A DNA stretch of 36,238 nt, taken from Bacillus hominis. Its GTDB lineage: Bacteria > Bacillota > Bacilli > Bacillales > Bacillaceae_G. Position numbers and translations under genes: made by a program. The DNA lies in assembly GCF_018332515.1 (NCBI RefSeq), contig NZ_BOQD01000100.1, positions 1 to 36,238 on the forward strand, in the 5' to 3' direction. Below the pieces are notes generated by a model. The model did no database searches and was not told the origin of the DNA. It was given only the letters and a program-made list of their open reading frames with translations. Of this stretch, positions 26,798-34,901 are shown piece by piece; within the stretch, counting starts at the first letter, position 1; every line of letters starts with the position of its first letter.

Positions 26798-29476
26798 ATG
26801 ATTAATCAGAAAAAATATGTACAATTTGTCATGATGTATATAATTATATTTTCTCTTTGGGTATTCCTTATTCCTAAGGATTTAAATATAAAAGAAATTG
26901 GAATTCTCTTCTTATTTTGTTTTGCTGCAATCTTTTCTTGCTATTGCTTATATAAATCAATTAAGAAGATGAAGCACGGTGACAAACTATTTTGGGTTTT
27001 ACTACTATGTACTTGCCTATGTGGACTAGCTATGGAAATAACTTTATTTCTTCATGCACTTTCTATTTATGATCAAGTTATATTCTCATATAAAGCACTA
27101 CCTTTTTTCATCATACAATATATTTTGCTCTTTTCTGGCTTTGCTATAAAGTTTATAAAACATTACTCCATTAGAGGTCTTGCTCAATTTTCATTCGATA
27201 GCATATTCATTATTATTATGAATATTTATTTTACCTTAACCTTTATTTTAGATATTTCCAGCTTTCGTATGTTGACGAAGGACATGTGGCTTTTGATTGG
27301 GTATTTTATCGCACAATCATTAGTAATTTACGCCGTTATTAGCCTATATAGGAGAGAACGGTATTCTTCTAGTAGAATATCATTAATTATCGGCTTTACT
27401 ATCATACTTGTTTACGGATATATACACTTACTTCAGATAAACTTAGGTATGGAAACATCTTCTGAAGTCTCTTATTTAATACATACTGCCTCAATTTTAT
27501 TAATTGGTTTATCGTCCATACTTTACATTTTGGATAAACCAATGCAACATAAAACGAAAATGAAATATTATCGATTTGATTATGTACGCTTTATATTACC
27601 TTATTTTAGTATAATCATTACTTTTTCCTTTATTGTTATTCAACCTTGGGATGATAAGTTCATGCTAATCGGTCTAGTATTATCACTAATCTTATTATTC
27701 CTACGACAACTTTACATGTGGAAAGATAATCAAGCATTAATCGATACGTACGAACAGTTGACTACACAACTAGAAGGAAAAGTCGAAGAAGGTGCATCTG
27801 CCCTATCAAAAAGTGAACAACGTTATAAATCTTTATTCGAAGATCATCCTGATGCTGTTTTTTCTTTAAATATGAACGGAATTTTTCAACAATCTAATAT
27901 GGCTTGTGAAAGCTTATTTACTGCCTACTATTGTGAAGTCGAAAGCTATTCCCTTCTACACTTTATTGATTTAAAAGACCATGATCTACTAAAGAGAGCT
28001 TTACAAATAACTAAAGAAGGTAGACCACAAACTTTAGAGGTTCGTACAAAAGAAAAAGAAGGCTACTACTATTACCTTCACATTACACTCATCCCTACTT
28101 TCATAAATAAAGAAGTTGTTGGGATGTTCGGCATAGCACGTGATATTACAACTTTATATGAAAAACAAAAGCAAGTAGAGCATATGGCTTTCCATGATGC
28201 ACTTACAGGACTACCAAATCGCCGGAAATTCGAAAAAGATTTAAAAACGATTTTAAATACAGCTCAAAACAACACTAATGACGTTGCGGTCATATTCCTC
28301 GACTTAGATCGATTTAAAAAAATTAACGATCGACTCGGCCATGATGTCGGGGATTTATTATTAATTGAAGTAGCAAAAAGATTACGTGGATGTTTGCGTT
28401 CAAAAGATATCGTTGCCCGCCAAGGCGGAGATGAATTTACGATTCTATTACCAGATATGTACTCCGAAAAAAGTGCTTCTTTTATAGCTGAACAAATTTT
28501 AACTACCTTAAATAAGCCTTACTTCATTAAAGATGAAGAACTTTCTGTTACACCGAGTATTGGAATTGCAATGTATCCGGAATACGGAACTGACGTAACC
28601 GAATTAATGAAAAATGCAGATATGGCTATGTATCGAGCAAAGGCTAATGGAAAAAATAGATTCATTTTCTTCTCAAAAGAAATAAGTATTGCGCAAAACG
28701 AAATACACTTCCTTGAAGGTGAACTTTCAAAAGCACTACAACAAAATGAATTTTTCCTTGAATATCAACCGCAAGTAAATACAAAAACAAAACAAATTAT
28801 CGGCTTTGAGGCGTTAATTCGCTGGAAACATCCCAAACTCGGAATTGTATCACCTGTCCAATTCATTCCTCTAGCAGAAGAAACAGGCTTTATTATTGAA
28901 CTTGGTAATTGGATTTTACATACAGCCTGCTTGGAAGCAAAAAAATGGCATAACCAAGGCTTTTCTCACTTAAAAGTTGGTGTGAATTTATCTGTTGTTC
29001 AATTTAATCACGCAGATTTAATATCAACTATTTCAAAAGTCTTGAAAGAAACAGAACTAAAACCAGAAGCGTTAGATATTGAGATTACAGAAAGTATCGC
29101 GATTAATCAAAATCATTCTGTAATTGCTAAACTAGAAGAACTTCAAAATCTCGGTATCCAAATTTCAATTGATGACTTCGGAACAGGTTATAGTTCCTTA
29201 GCCTATCTAACAAAATATCCAATCAACACATTAAAAATTGCTCGAGAATTCATTTGTGGTATTACAAATAGTCCTTTAGAAGAAGCGATTATCGCTTCCA
29301 TTATTACACTATCAAAAGAACTAAATTTAGAAGTTATTGCTGAAGGTGTAGAAACAGAGGAACAATGGGAATTTTTACATAAACAAAATTGTGACCACAT
29401 TCAAGGATTCTTTATTAGTAAACCGGTTTCTAGTAAAGACGTTTGGATGTTACTCCACAAAAAAACAACCGTCTAA
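26798..29476 (+). CDS. Membrane PAS-GGDEF-EAL cyclic-di-GMP enzyme
   Basis: An 892-residue protein. The N-terminal third (about residues 8-310) has about eight to nine hydrophobic segments and no recognised sensor name. A short coiled linker (about 320-345) leads to a PAS domain (about 345-455, YKSLFEDHPDAVFSL...GMFGIARDITTLYEK). The GGDEF domain (about 460-620) has an intact GGDEF (about 543-547) and an inhibitory RxxD site (RSKD) five residues before it. The EAL domain (about 637-880) has an intact EAL (FEALIRWKHP) and DDFGTGYSSL. Both synthesis and hydrolysis of c-di-GMP are therefore possible. I start at the ATG at 26798 (GGAG eight bases before) rather than the in-frame TTG at 26780. It is convergent with papR-plcR and shares a terminator with papR. 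Confidence 0.92.
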   Translation: MINQKKYVQFVMMYIIIFSLWVFLIPKDLNIKEIGILFLFCFAAIFSCYCLYKSIKKMKHGDKLFWVLLLCTCLCGLAMEITLFLHALSIYDQVIFSYKALPFFIIQYILLFSGFAIKFIKHYSIRGLAQFSFDSIFIIIMNIYFTLTFILDISSFRMLTKDMWLLIGYFIAQSLVIYAVISLYRRERYSSSRISLIIGFTIILVYGYIHLLQINLGMETSSEVSYLIHTASILLIGLSSILYILDKPMQHKTKMKYYRFDYVRFILPYFSIIITFSFIVIQPWDDKFMLIGLVLSLILLFLRQLYMWKDNQALIDTYEQLTTQLEGKVEEGASALSKSEQRYKSLFEDHPDAVFSLNMNGIFQQSNMACESLFTAYYCEVESYSLLHFIDLKDHDLLKRALQITKEGRPQTLEVRTKEKEGYYYYLHITLIPTFINKEVVGMFGIARDITTLYEKQKQVEHMAFHDALTGLPNRRKFEKDLKTILNTAQNNTNDVAVIFLDLDRFKKINDRLGHDVGDLLLIEVAKRLRGCLRSKDIVARQGGDEFTILLPDMYSEKSASFIAEQILTTLNKPYFIKDEELSVTPSIGIAMYPEYGTDVTELMKNADMAMYRAKANGKNRFIFFSKEISIAQNEIHFLEGELSKALQQNEFFLEYQPQVNTKTKQIIGFEALIRWKHPKLGIVSPVQFIPLAEETGFIIELGNWILHTACLEAKKWHNQGFSHLKVGVNLSVVQFNHADLISTISKVLKETELKPEALDIEITESIAINQNHSVIAKLEELQNLGIQISIDDFGTGYSSLAYLTKYPINTLKIAREFICGITNSPLEEAIIASIITLSKELNLEVIAEGVETEEQWEFLHKQNCDHIQGFFISKPVSSKDVWMLLHKKTTV

Positions 29477-29494
29477 GTAAGACGGTTGTTTTTT
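29461..29494. terminator. Bidirectional terminator between the GGDEF-EAL gene and papR
   Basis: ACAACCGTC and GACGGTTGT form the stem, with As on the left and Ts on the right. It contains the GGDEF-EAL stop and reaches into the papR stop codon. Confidence 0.9.
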
Positions 29495-29639
29495 AGTACT
29501 CAAAAGGTACATCTGAAGCTACTTGTATCTCTTGATCATTATAAGAAATTACTTGATTTTTCTCTAAAACTGTATCTCCTAATGAAATACCCCATGCCAT
29601 CGCTAACGTTAATAGACTACCAATAAGTAGTTTTTTCAT
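29493..29639 (-). CDS. papR: PapR propeptide (PlcR-activating signal peptide precursor)
   Basis: A 48-codon gene directly downstream of plcR, missed by length filters. It encodes MKKLLIGSLLTLAMAWG as a Sec-type signal sequence, a short linker, and the C-terminal SDVPFEY. In B. cereus, PapR is exported, cleaved to its C-terminal heptapeptide (or a slightly longer form), re-imported by Opp and bound by PlcR. SDVPFEY would be the active heptapeptide; the VPFE(F/Y) type corresponds to one of the four known PlcR-PapR specificity groups (group III as I recall). The ribosome-binding site is GGTGATGG. A PlcR box lies 55 bp upstream of the start. Confidence 0.95.
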   Translation of the reverse strand: MKKLLIGSLLTLAMAWGISLGDTVLEKNQVISYNDQEIQVASDVPFEY

Positions 29640-29693
29640 ATTCCATCACCCGCATTTTTTCTTTAAATATATCATGAAAATTTATCCATACCG

Positions 29694-29709
29694 TATGCAA
29701 TTATGCATA
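29694..29709 (-). promoter_or_regulatory. PlcR box upstream of papR
   Basis: TATGCAATTATGCATA matches TATGNAWWWWTNCATA at every defined position, between the plcR stop and the papR start. It would give papR its own PlcR-activated promoter (possible -10 TATATT about 30 bp downstream), on top of read-through from plcR. Confidence 0.85.
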
Positions 29710-29726
29710 TTTGTTTTTTGTTTTTT

Positions 29727-30584
29727 TTATTTCTTCATTTTTTTTATAATTGATTCTTTTAACGTATGGTTTCCTAATATATCGAAAAAGAAGCACGCTT
29801 TTTCGTAAGCATCTTCAATTTCTGCTCTATCACACTCGATCTTTTCTAGGCATTCACCTTTTCGATAGTATAACTGTCCAATCAATGTCATACTATTAAT
29901 TCGACACGATAGTTCAATGGCTTTATTTGCGTGACAAAGCGCTTCTTCGTATTGATTGTCTAAGTATAATGCTTTTGCATGATTATGTCTCACCTTCACA
30001 TCAAACTCTTTATTATCATGTAATGCCTCTAATTGTTTTAATATATTTTCAAATAACTCAATACTCTTCTTAAAATAGCCATTTTCAGCGTAAATGTTTG
30101 CAATTGCGTTTTCAATATAAAGGTTCTGATATACATCTATTCCTGCCAATTGTTGATTGAGCAATTTCTTTAATTCTAAAATACAATATTCGTAATCGAT
30201 TTTTTTCAATATGTAAGCAGCTACATAATATTGCCATTGAAGAAATTGCTGAAGCTCGGGATGATATTCTTCCTTTTTCAACTCATTCCATACCTTATTA
30301 TAAATTTCTTTATATTTCTTTTGCTTACAAAGCATAATAATTCGATCTTTTAATTGCTTATTCCTCTCAATATCAGAATAAATGAGTACCTCATAAAAAT
30401 GAATAATGGGAACTTGTAACTTCGCTGCAATACCTTGCAATATATCCATACTTGGGTATACCGCGCCCGATTCAATTCGACTCACTTCCGATTGATGACA
30501 TATGTTCTCGGATAACTGCTTTTGTGTTAATCCTCTCATCACCCTAATTTTCTTAATTTCACTTCCTAGTTTTTCTGCGTGCAT
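29727..30584 (-). CDS. plcR: Quorum-sensing virulence regulator PlcR
   Basis: A 285-residue RNPP-family activator of secreted enzymes and toxins. The N-terminal HTH_3 domain (about 5-62, GLTQKQLSENICHQSEVSRIE) is followed by a helical linker and five TPR-like repeats (about 70-285) that bind the PapR heptapeptide. The full family length shows no truncation, unlike the B. anthracis allele. The C-terminal helix (LGNHTLKESIIKKMKK) differs strongly from the B. thuringiensis 407-type sequence as I recall it; residue 275 is Leu where that protein has Tyr. This is the region tied to PapR specificity. The ATG at 30584 follows GATGGTGAG. The promoter has a PlcR box flanked by Spo0A-like boxes. Confidence 0.96.
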   Translation of the reverse strand: MHAEKLGSEIKKIRVMRGLTQKQLSENICHQSEVSRIESGAVYPSMDILQGIAAKLQVPIIHFYEVLIYSDIERNKQLKDRIIMLCKQKKYKEIYNKVWNELKKEEYHPELQQFLQWQYYVAAYILKKIDYEYCILELKKLLNQQLAGIDVYQNLYIENAIANIYAENGYFKKSIELFENILKQLEALHDNKEFDVKVRHNHAKALYLDNQYEEALCHANKAIELSCRINSMTLIGQLYYRKGECLEKIECDRAEIEDAYEKACFFFDILGNHTLKESIIKKMKK

Positions 30585-30600
30585 ACTTACTCACCATCCC

Positions 30601-30702
30601 ATTATAACAATCTAATTTTTTGAGTTGTCATACCACTACAATAATGTGAATTCGACAATTTTTGATATGAAATAATGCATAATATATATAAAATTCGGCG
30701 AA
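30601..30702 (-). promoter_or_regulatory. plcR promoter region with Spo0A boxes
   Basis: On the minus strand the -10 TATAAT is at 30606-30601. A perfect Spo0A box TGTCGAA lies at 30657-30651 and a one-mismatch copy CGGCGAA on the plus strand at 30696-30702. The two flank the PlcR box, the arrangement described for plcR in B. thuringiensis, where Spo0A represses and PlcR autoactivates. Confidence 0.75.
30666..30681. promoter_or_regulatory. PlcR box between plcR and the nprB remnant
   Basis: TATGAAATAATGCATA, a full match to TATGNAWWWWTNCATA. It lies 82 bp upstream of plcR and about 70-90 bp upstream of the divergent protease remnant, so it originally served both genes. Confidence 0.9.
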
Positions 30703-30752
30703 TTTTTCATACAATCCATCTCACATAATATAATAGACTAGTAATTTTATAG

Positions 30753-31317
30753 ATAAATTATAGAAAATTTGCCCGTGCTTTCGTTACATTCGGTCTTCTT
30801 TATCCTTTATCAGCAGAAGCTATTCACACCCAAGAACTAGATAGAAATGAAGTAAACGTTGAAATTGCTCAGCCTAGTTTAACGATTTAAAAATTAACAC
30901 AACCTCAAAATGATACAAAAATATATGGCGAAAAAGTATTTAAAGGGTGAGATAAATGAGGCTAAAGCTCAACAAGAGTGAGTGACAACTGAAATGAATG
31001 TAGATTCCCAACCTACAAATAAAGATACAAAAGAAAATAAAACCGAAGTTCGCCTTGCACAAACTTACAAAAATTATAAAGTATATGGCCAAGATCTTAT
31101 TGTAAAAGTAGATAAAAATGGAGTAATTACAACTGTTAGTGGTAAAGTTGTCCAAAATTTAGACCAACAACCTAATCTTACTATAACAAATTTTTTGTCG
31201 AAAAATGAAGTAAAATCTAAATTACGCGATATACTTCAAATTCTGAGCTATGCGACTGCGACGAAACTCTCTATTGAAATACTTGTTTATAAGAAAAAAG
31301 AAGTTTACCACTCTTAG
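30753..31317 (+). pseudogene. nprB: Remnant of neutral protease gene nprB (propeptide only)
   Basis: Divergent from plcR. A frame from 30753 reads like a signal peptide (RKFARAFVTFGLLYPLSAEA) but begins with ATA instead of ATG. It is broken by TAA at 30888-30890, needs a frameshift at about 30948, and meets TGA at 30979-30981. From 30982 the frame encodes a bacillolysin-type FTP propeptide domain: VRLAQTYKNYKVYGQDLIV, then KVDKNGVITTVSGKVVQNL. Similarity fades near 31230 and the frame ends in the terminator. No metalloprotease catalytic domain (HExxH) remains. In B. cereus and B. thuringiensis, nprB is the known neighbour of plcR. Confidence 0.8.
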
Positions 31318-31333
31318 GTAAACTTCTTTTTAT
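31291..31333. terminator. Bidirectional terminator at the end of the yvfU-like gene
   Basis: AAAAGAAGTTTACC / GGTAAACTTCTTTT, a 14-bp perfect stem with a 7-nt loop, A-rich on the left and T-rich on the right. It terminates the minus-strand response regulator and lies at the 3' end of the nprB remnant. Confidence 0.9.
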
Positions 31334-31932
31334 ATCCATCCCTTTTCTTCTGCAATTGTAATTGCTTCAATCCTATTTTTCGCATCGAGCTTCGTTAATA
31401 CTTCAGAAATGTAATTACGAACTGTGCCAGGAGAAAGATAAAGTGCCTTCGCAATTTCATTTGCAGTCTTTCCTTCCTTCGCAAGTAAAAGCACTTCTTT
31501 TTCACGATCTGACAACGGATTTTGCTCCTGCCATAAGCCAAACATTAGCTCCTGAGAAATCTCTCGCTTCCCTTTCATGACATTACGAATTGCTGAAGCT
31601 AAATCTTCACTTGGGCTATCCTTTAATAAATATCCGTGTACACCAGCTTTCATCGCTCTTTCAAAATAACCCGGTCGTGCAAATGTTGTTAAAATCATTA
31701 CTTTACAAGAGGATTTTTCTTTTTTTAAAATTTCAGCCACATCTAAACCACTTTGAATCGGCATTTCAATATCCATAATACTTATATCCGGCTTTAGCGA
31801 TTCGATTAATTTTAACGCCTCTTCACCGTTCGCAGCTTGCCCAATTACCTCAATATCATCTTCTAGATCAAGCAGGGCTCCTAACGCACCTCGAAGCATC
31901 CGTTGATCTTCTGCAATAATAATTCGAATCAT
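31330..31932 (-). CDS. yvfU: NarL/DesR-family response regulator (YvfU-like)
   Basis: A 200-residue two-component regulator. The receiver has the acidic pair in IIAEDQRM, phosphoacceptor Asp54 (SIMDIEMPIQSG) and Thr in ILTTFARPGYFERAM. The C-terminal LuxR-type HTH is LSDREKEVLLLAKEGK, then SPGTVRNYISEVLTKLDAKNR. Its start overlaps the kinase stop by four bases, so the two are coupled. It is the last gene of the ABC transporter/two-component operon. It resembles B. subtilis YvfU (also DesR and LnrK); YvfU is favoured by the gene order and the single permease. Confidence 0.85.
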   Translation of the reverse strand: MIRIIIAEDQRMLRGALGALLDLEDDIEVIGQAANGEEALKLIESLKPDISIMDIEMPIQSGLDVAEILKKEKSSCKVMILTTFARPGYFERAMKAGVHGYLLKDSPSEDLASAIRNVMKGKREISQELMFGLWQEQNPLSDREKEVLLLAKEGKTANEIAKALYLSPGTVRNYISEVLTKLDAKNRIEAITIAEEKGWI

Positions 31933-33059
31933 GCCCTCACCTCATCTTTTCCTGTTCTAATTACAATTGGAACTTTCACCGTTAACAGCGTCCCGGGATT
32001 AATCGTATCCAATTCAACTAATCCATCAATAAGTGCAATTCTCTCCTTCATACCACGAATACCATTTCCATCACTATTTTGAGCCTCTAACCCAACACCA
32101 TTATCTCCCACTTTTAAAATCAACTCACCTTGTGATTCTAATACAGAGACCATACACCGCGTCGCCTTACTATGCTTTACAACATTGGTCACTGCCTCAC
32201 GTAAACACATTCCTAAAATATTTTGTTCAATTGGTGATAACGAACTCGCGCTCGCCTCTTGTTCTATTTCTAATTCGATATTTGCTGCTTGTAAAATCAC
32301 TTTTATTTGCTCAAGTTCTTCTTCCACTGTAATCATACGCATATCAGAAATTAATTCGCGCAATTGTTTTAAAGCGGTACGAGATGTTTGTGTAATTTCC
32401 TTCGCCTCTATACTTGCGCGTTCTGGGTTCTTCACAATCAATTTCTCCACGAGCTGACTTTTTAAAGTAATAAGAGATAGTGTGTGTCCTAATGTGTCAT
32501 GAAGATCTCTTGCAATTCGCTGCCGTTCCTCACGTTTTACTAAGTCTTTAATTTGTTCGTTTGCTTCGTTTAGTTGATTCTTTAACATCTTTTTTTGATT
32601 AAAATTACGCATTCCAAATGGCGTAAGAAGCATTAAAATAAACATCGGAACGATATTCACTAAACTCGGGATTGTTAGTTGATTAACATTTACAAATATA
32701 AAAGCTCCAAGCATTACAACTAATAAACCTAACAGCACACGAAACGCTTTCTTACTTGGCGCAAATCCCATCGCACTCGCCGTGAAATATCCAAACAATA
32801 TCATGAAGGGATTATAAAATAGAGCAAATGAGAATGTGAGCATCATTTGAATACACGCCCACAAAATGAACGTTTTCTTAACAAAATAAAGCTGCCGGTA
32901 TGTGACGGTGAAGACTATCAACATACCGATCCCTATTACAAGCTTCCATCCTGATACTTGTGTTAAATTATAGATTGGAAATAATAAATACACGAGCCAC
33001 ATATACGGGAAGAAACCCATCTGTTTCGGAAAAACTTCAAACCTTTTATTCTCTATCAT
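31929..33059 (-). CDS. yvfT: DesK-family sensor histidine kinase (YvfT-like)
   Basis: A 376-residue kinase. About five hydrophobic segments lie within residues 17-147. A coiled segment (about 155-178) leads to the HisKA_3 motif ERQRIARDLHDTLGH with phospho-acceptor His187. The ATPase domain has REAVTNVVKHSKAT (N box), VGDNGVGL (G1) and GNGIRGMKERI (G2). The short loops mean the signal is probably sensed in or at the membrane, as in DesK and in kinases that work with ABC transporters. It starts one base from the permease stop. Confidence 0.87.
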   Translation of the reverse strand: MIENKRFEVFPKQMGFFPYMWLVYLLFPIYNLTQVSGWKLVIGIGMLIVFTVTYRQLYFVKKTFILWACIQMMLTFSFALFYNPFMILFGYFTASAMGFAPSKKAFRVLLGLLVVMLGAFIFVNVNQLTIPSLVNIVPMFILMLLTPFGMRNFNQKKMLKNQLNEANEQIKDLVKREERQRIARDLHDTLGHTLSLITLKSQLVEKLIVKNPERASIEAKEITQTSRTALKQLRELISDMRMITVEEELEQIKVILQAANIELEIEQEASASSLSPIEQNILGMCLREAVTNVVKHSKATRCMVSVLESQGELILKVGDNGVGLEAQNSDGNGIRGMKERIALIDGLVELDTINPGTLLTVKVPIVIRTGKDEVRA

Positions 33060-33794
33060 TTATACCGCTTCCTGTCTTTTTCTTATATATATTGATACTA
33101 CAACAAATATAAGGAAATAACCTCCTAGTACCGCGATATTTTCCCAGCCAATCGACTTTCCAGCTACAATATCCCATGCACCGCTTCCGAAATGATATGT
33201 TGGTGTCCATTCACCGATAGATCTTAAAATTTTCGGGAATACTTCAATTGGCATCCATAATCCACCGATTACAGCTAGACTCATATTTAAAATATTCGCT
33301 AAGCCAGCAGCTGCATCCGCCTTCTTAATTGAACCTATTACTGTTCCAAGAGCTAAAAATGGTGTCACGCCTAGTAATAACCATAATCCTGCACCAATCC
33401 ATTGGCCTATCGTTAACTCAACGTTATTAATTAATATTCCTGCCATAAAAATAACTAAGATTGAAAAAGCATTCACTACTGTTTGAGCAATAATTTTAGC
33501 TGCTAAATATGCGCCCTCTGGAAGCGGTGTAATTTTTAACAAATGTGTCCATCCTTGCCCTTTCTCCTGAGAAAGTCTCACACCGAAACTAAAAAGGGCA
33601 GTCCCTACAATACTGAAAGTCGCCATTGAAATTAAATAATGTGCTTTCCAAGCATCTCCGTTTTGCGGGACCTGAACAACATTTGTAAAGATGTAATAAA
33701 ACATAACTGGCATTAATAATGAGAAAAAGATGAATAATTTATTGCGGAACGTACGTAAAACCTCTATTTTACATTGCATCCATAATGCTCTCAT
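33060..33794 (-). CDS. yvfS: ABC-2 type transporter permease (YvfS-like)
   Basis: A 244-residue permease with six predicted membrane segments (about 22-38, 52-72, 98-122, 132-155, 165-185, 218-237), the usual ABC-2 half-transporter size. It would dimerise with two copies of the adjacent ATPase. The start overlaps the ATPase stop by four bases. The exported substrate cannot be told; related systems export linear polyketides, lantibiotics or lipids. Confidence 0.85.
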   Translation of the reverse strand: MRALWMQCKIEVLRTFRNKLFIFFSLLMPVMFYYIFTNVVQVPQNGDAWKAHYLISMATFSIVGTALFSFGVRLSQEKGQGWTHLLKITPLPEGAYLAAKIIAQTVVNAFSILVIFMAGILINNVELTIGQWIGAGLWLLLGVTPFLALGTVIGSIKKADAAAGLANILNMSLAVIGGLWMPIEVFPKILRSIGEWTPTYHFGSGAWDIVAGKSIGWENIAVLGGYFLIFVVVSIYIRKRQEAV

Positions 33795-34693
33795 GCGATT
33801 CCCTCCTTCTGATTTGCAACAAACTGTTCAAATGCTTCATCGAGGCTTCCACGTTCAACTGAAACGTCTGTTACAGGTAGATTCCTCTGATAAATTGCTT
33901 GTAAAGTGGCATCTGTATCTTCCGTCGTTAAAGTGAAGCGCCCTTCATTTGACTGTACTTCTGTTACATGCGGTAATTCCTTTAGTAAACTCTTAGGAAT
34001 TTTCTCTTTCGAATAAAACGAGATTGTTTTTCGAGAAATCGTCGCTTTCATCTCATCCGGTGTGCCATCTGCGATAATCTTTCCGTTCGCAAATAATAAA
34101 ATTCGATCTGCTAACGCATCCGCTTCTTCTAAATAATGTGTTGTTAAAATAATCGTTTTCCCTTCACTTGCTAATTTTCTAATCGTTTCCCAAAACGTTT
34201 TTCGAGATGTAATGTCCATCCCTACAGTTGGTTCATCTAAAAATAACAAGTCTGGATTCCCTGCAAGTGCCAGCGCAAAATTTAACCTTCTTTTTTGACC
34301 GCCCGATAATTTCTCACATCTTTGCTTTCTTTCTGGTTCTAAGTTTGACAACTGCAGTAATGTTTCTTTCTCTACAGGATTCGTATAATAACTACGGAAT
34401 AACTCGATTGCCTCTTCTACCGTGATGCTATCAATCACACTTACTTCTTGCAGCATCGCGCCGAGGCTATTGCGAACCTCTCTATGCTTCGGACTCTTTC
34501 CAAATATAGAGATATTCCCTTCTGTTGGATCTTTTAACCCGAGCATCATCGAAATTGTCGTTGTTTTCCCTGCACCATTCGGGCCAAGCAATGCTACTAT
34601 TTGCCCTTTATTCACATGAAATGAAACGTTATTTACTGCTTTTTTATGTTTAAATGTTTTAGAAACACCATTTACTTCAATAATCTTTTCCAT
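33791..34693 (-). CDS. yvfR: ABC transporter ATP-binding protein (YvfR-like)
   Basis: A 300-residue ATPase. Walker A GPNGAGKTTT is near 37-46, the Q-loop is in GAMLQEVSVID, the signature is KLSGGQKRRLNFAL, Walker B is DLLFLDEPTVGMD and the H-switch TTHYLEEAD. The C-terminal about 80 residues are the variable regulatory extension found in drug and bacteriocin exporters. It is the first gene of a four-gene operon. The promoter region has a weak -35 and palindromes upstream, suggesting activation by the operon's own response regulator. Confidence 0.88.
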   Translation of the reverse strand: MEKIIEVNGVSKTFKHKKAVNNVSFHVNKGQIVALLGPNGAGKTTTISMMLGLKDPTEGNISIFGKSPKHREVRNSLGAMLQEVSVIDSITVEEAIELFRSYYTNPVEKETLLQLSNLEPERKQRCEKLSGGQKRRLNFALALAGNPDLLFLDEPTVGMDITSRKTFWETIRKLASEGKTIILTTHYLEEADALADRILLFANGKIIADGTPDEMKATISRKTISFYSKEKIPKSLLKELPHVTEVQSNEGRFTLTTEDTDATLQAIYQRNLPVTDVSVERGSLDEAFEQFVANQKEGIA

Positions 34694-34723
34694 CTCTCCA
34701 CCCCCGCCGTTTCTTATATTTAC

Positions 34724-34789
34724 ATTGTATGCGCTGGAAAACTTAGGAAACAGTATGATGCGTCATGACATCCATATGACAATTGTCAT
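34724..34789 (-). promoter_or_regulatory. Promoter and palindromic operators of the yvfRSTU-like operon
   Basis: On the minus strand the -10 TACAAT is at 34729-34724 with only a poor -35 (TGTTTC). Upstream are the 14-bp perfect palindrome ATGACAATTGTCAT (34776-34789) and GTCATGAC (34762-34769). Both are built from GTCAT/ATGAC half-sites and centred near -48 and -65. This fits activation by a NarL/DesR-type regulator; assignment to the YvfU-like protein is inference. Confidence 0.6.
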
Positions 34790-34857
34790 GTATTCTTTAT
34801 GAGAGGAATCAACCCGCATACCTCACGCGACGAGTAGCAGTACAAAAATAAACATGA

Positions 34858-34863
34858 TACAAT
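34858..34863 (+). promoter_or_regulatory. Extended -10 of the methionine aminopeptidase gene
   Basis: TGATACAAT gives an extended -10 (TACAAT with a TG upstream), 39 bp before the start. The -35 region (TAGCAG) is weak. Confidence 0.4.
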
Positions 34864-34901
34864 CGGATAAGACATATATTCGAGGAAGGACAGTGGTTTT
34901 C

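Noticed and set aside
30982-31317. Intact small secreted protein with a propeptide-like domain
   Set aside because: The frame lacks a signal peptide and ribosome-binding site, continues a broken upstream frame, and matches only the propeptide of neutral proteases.
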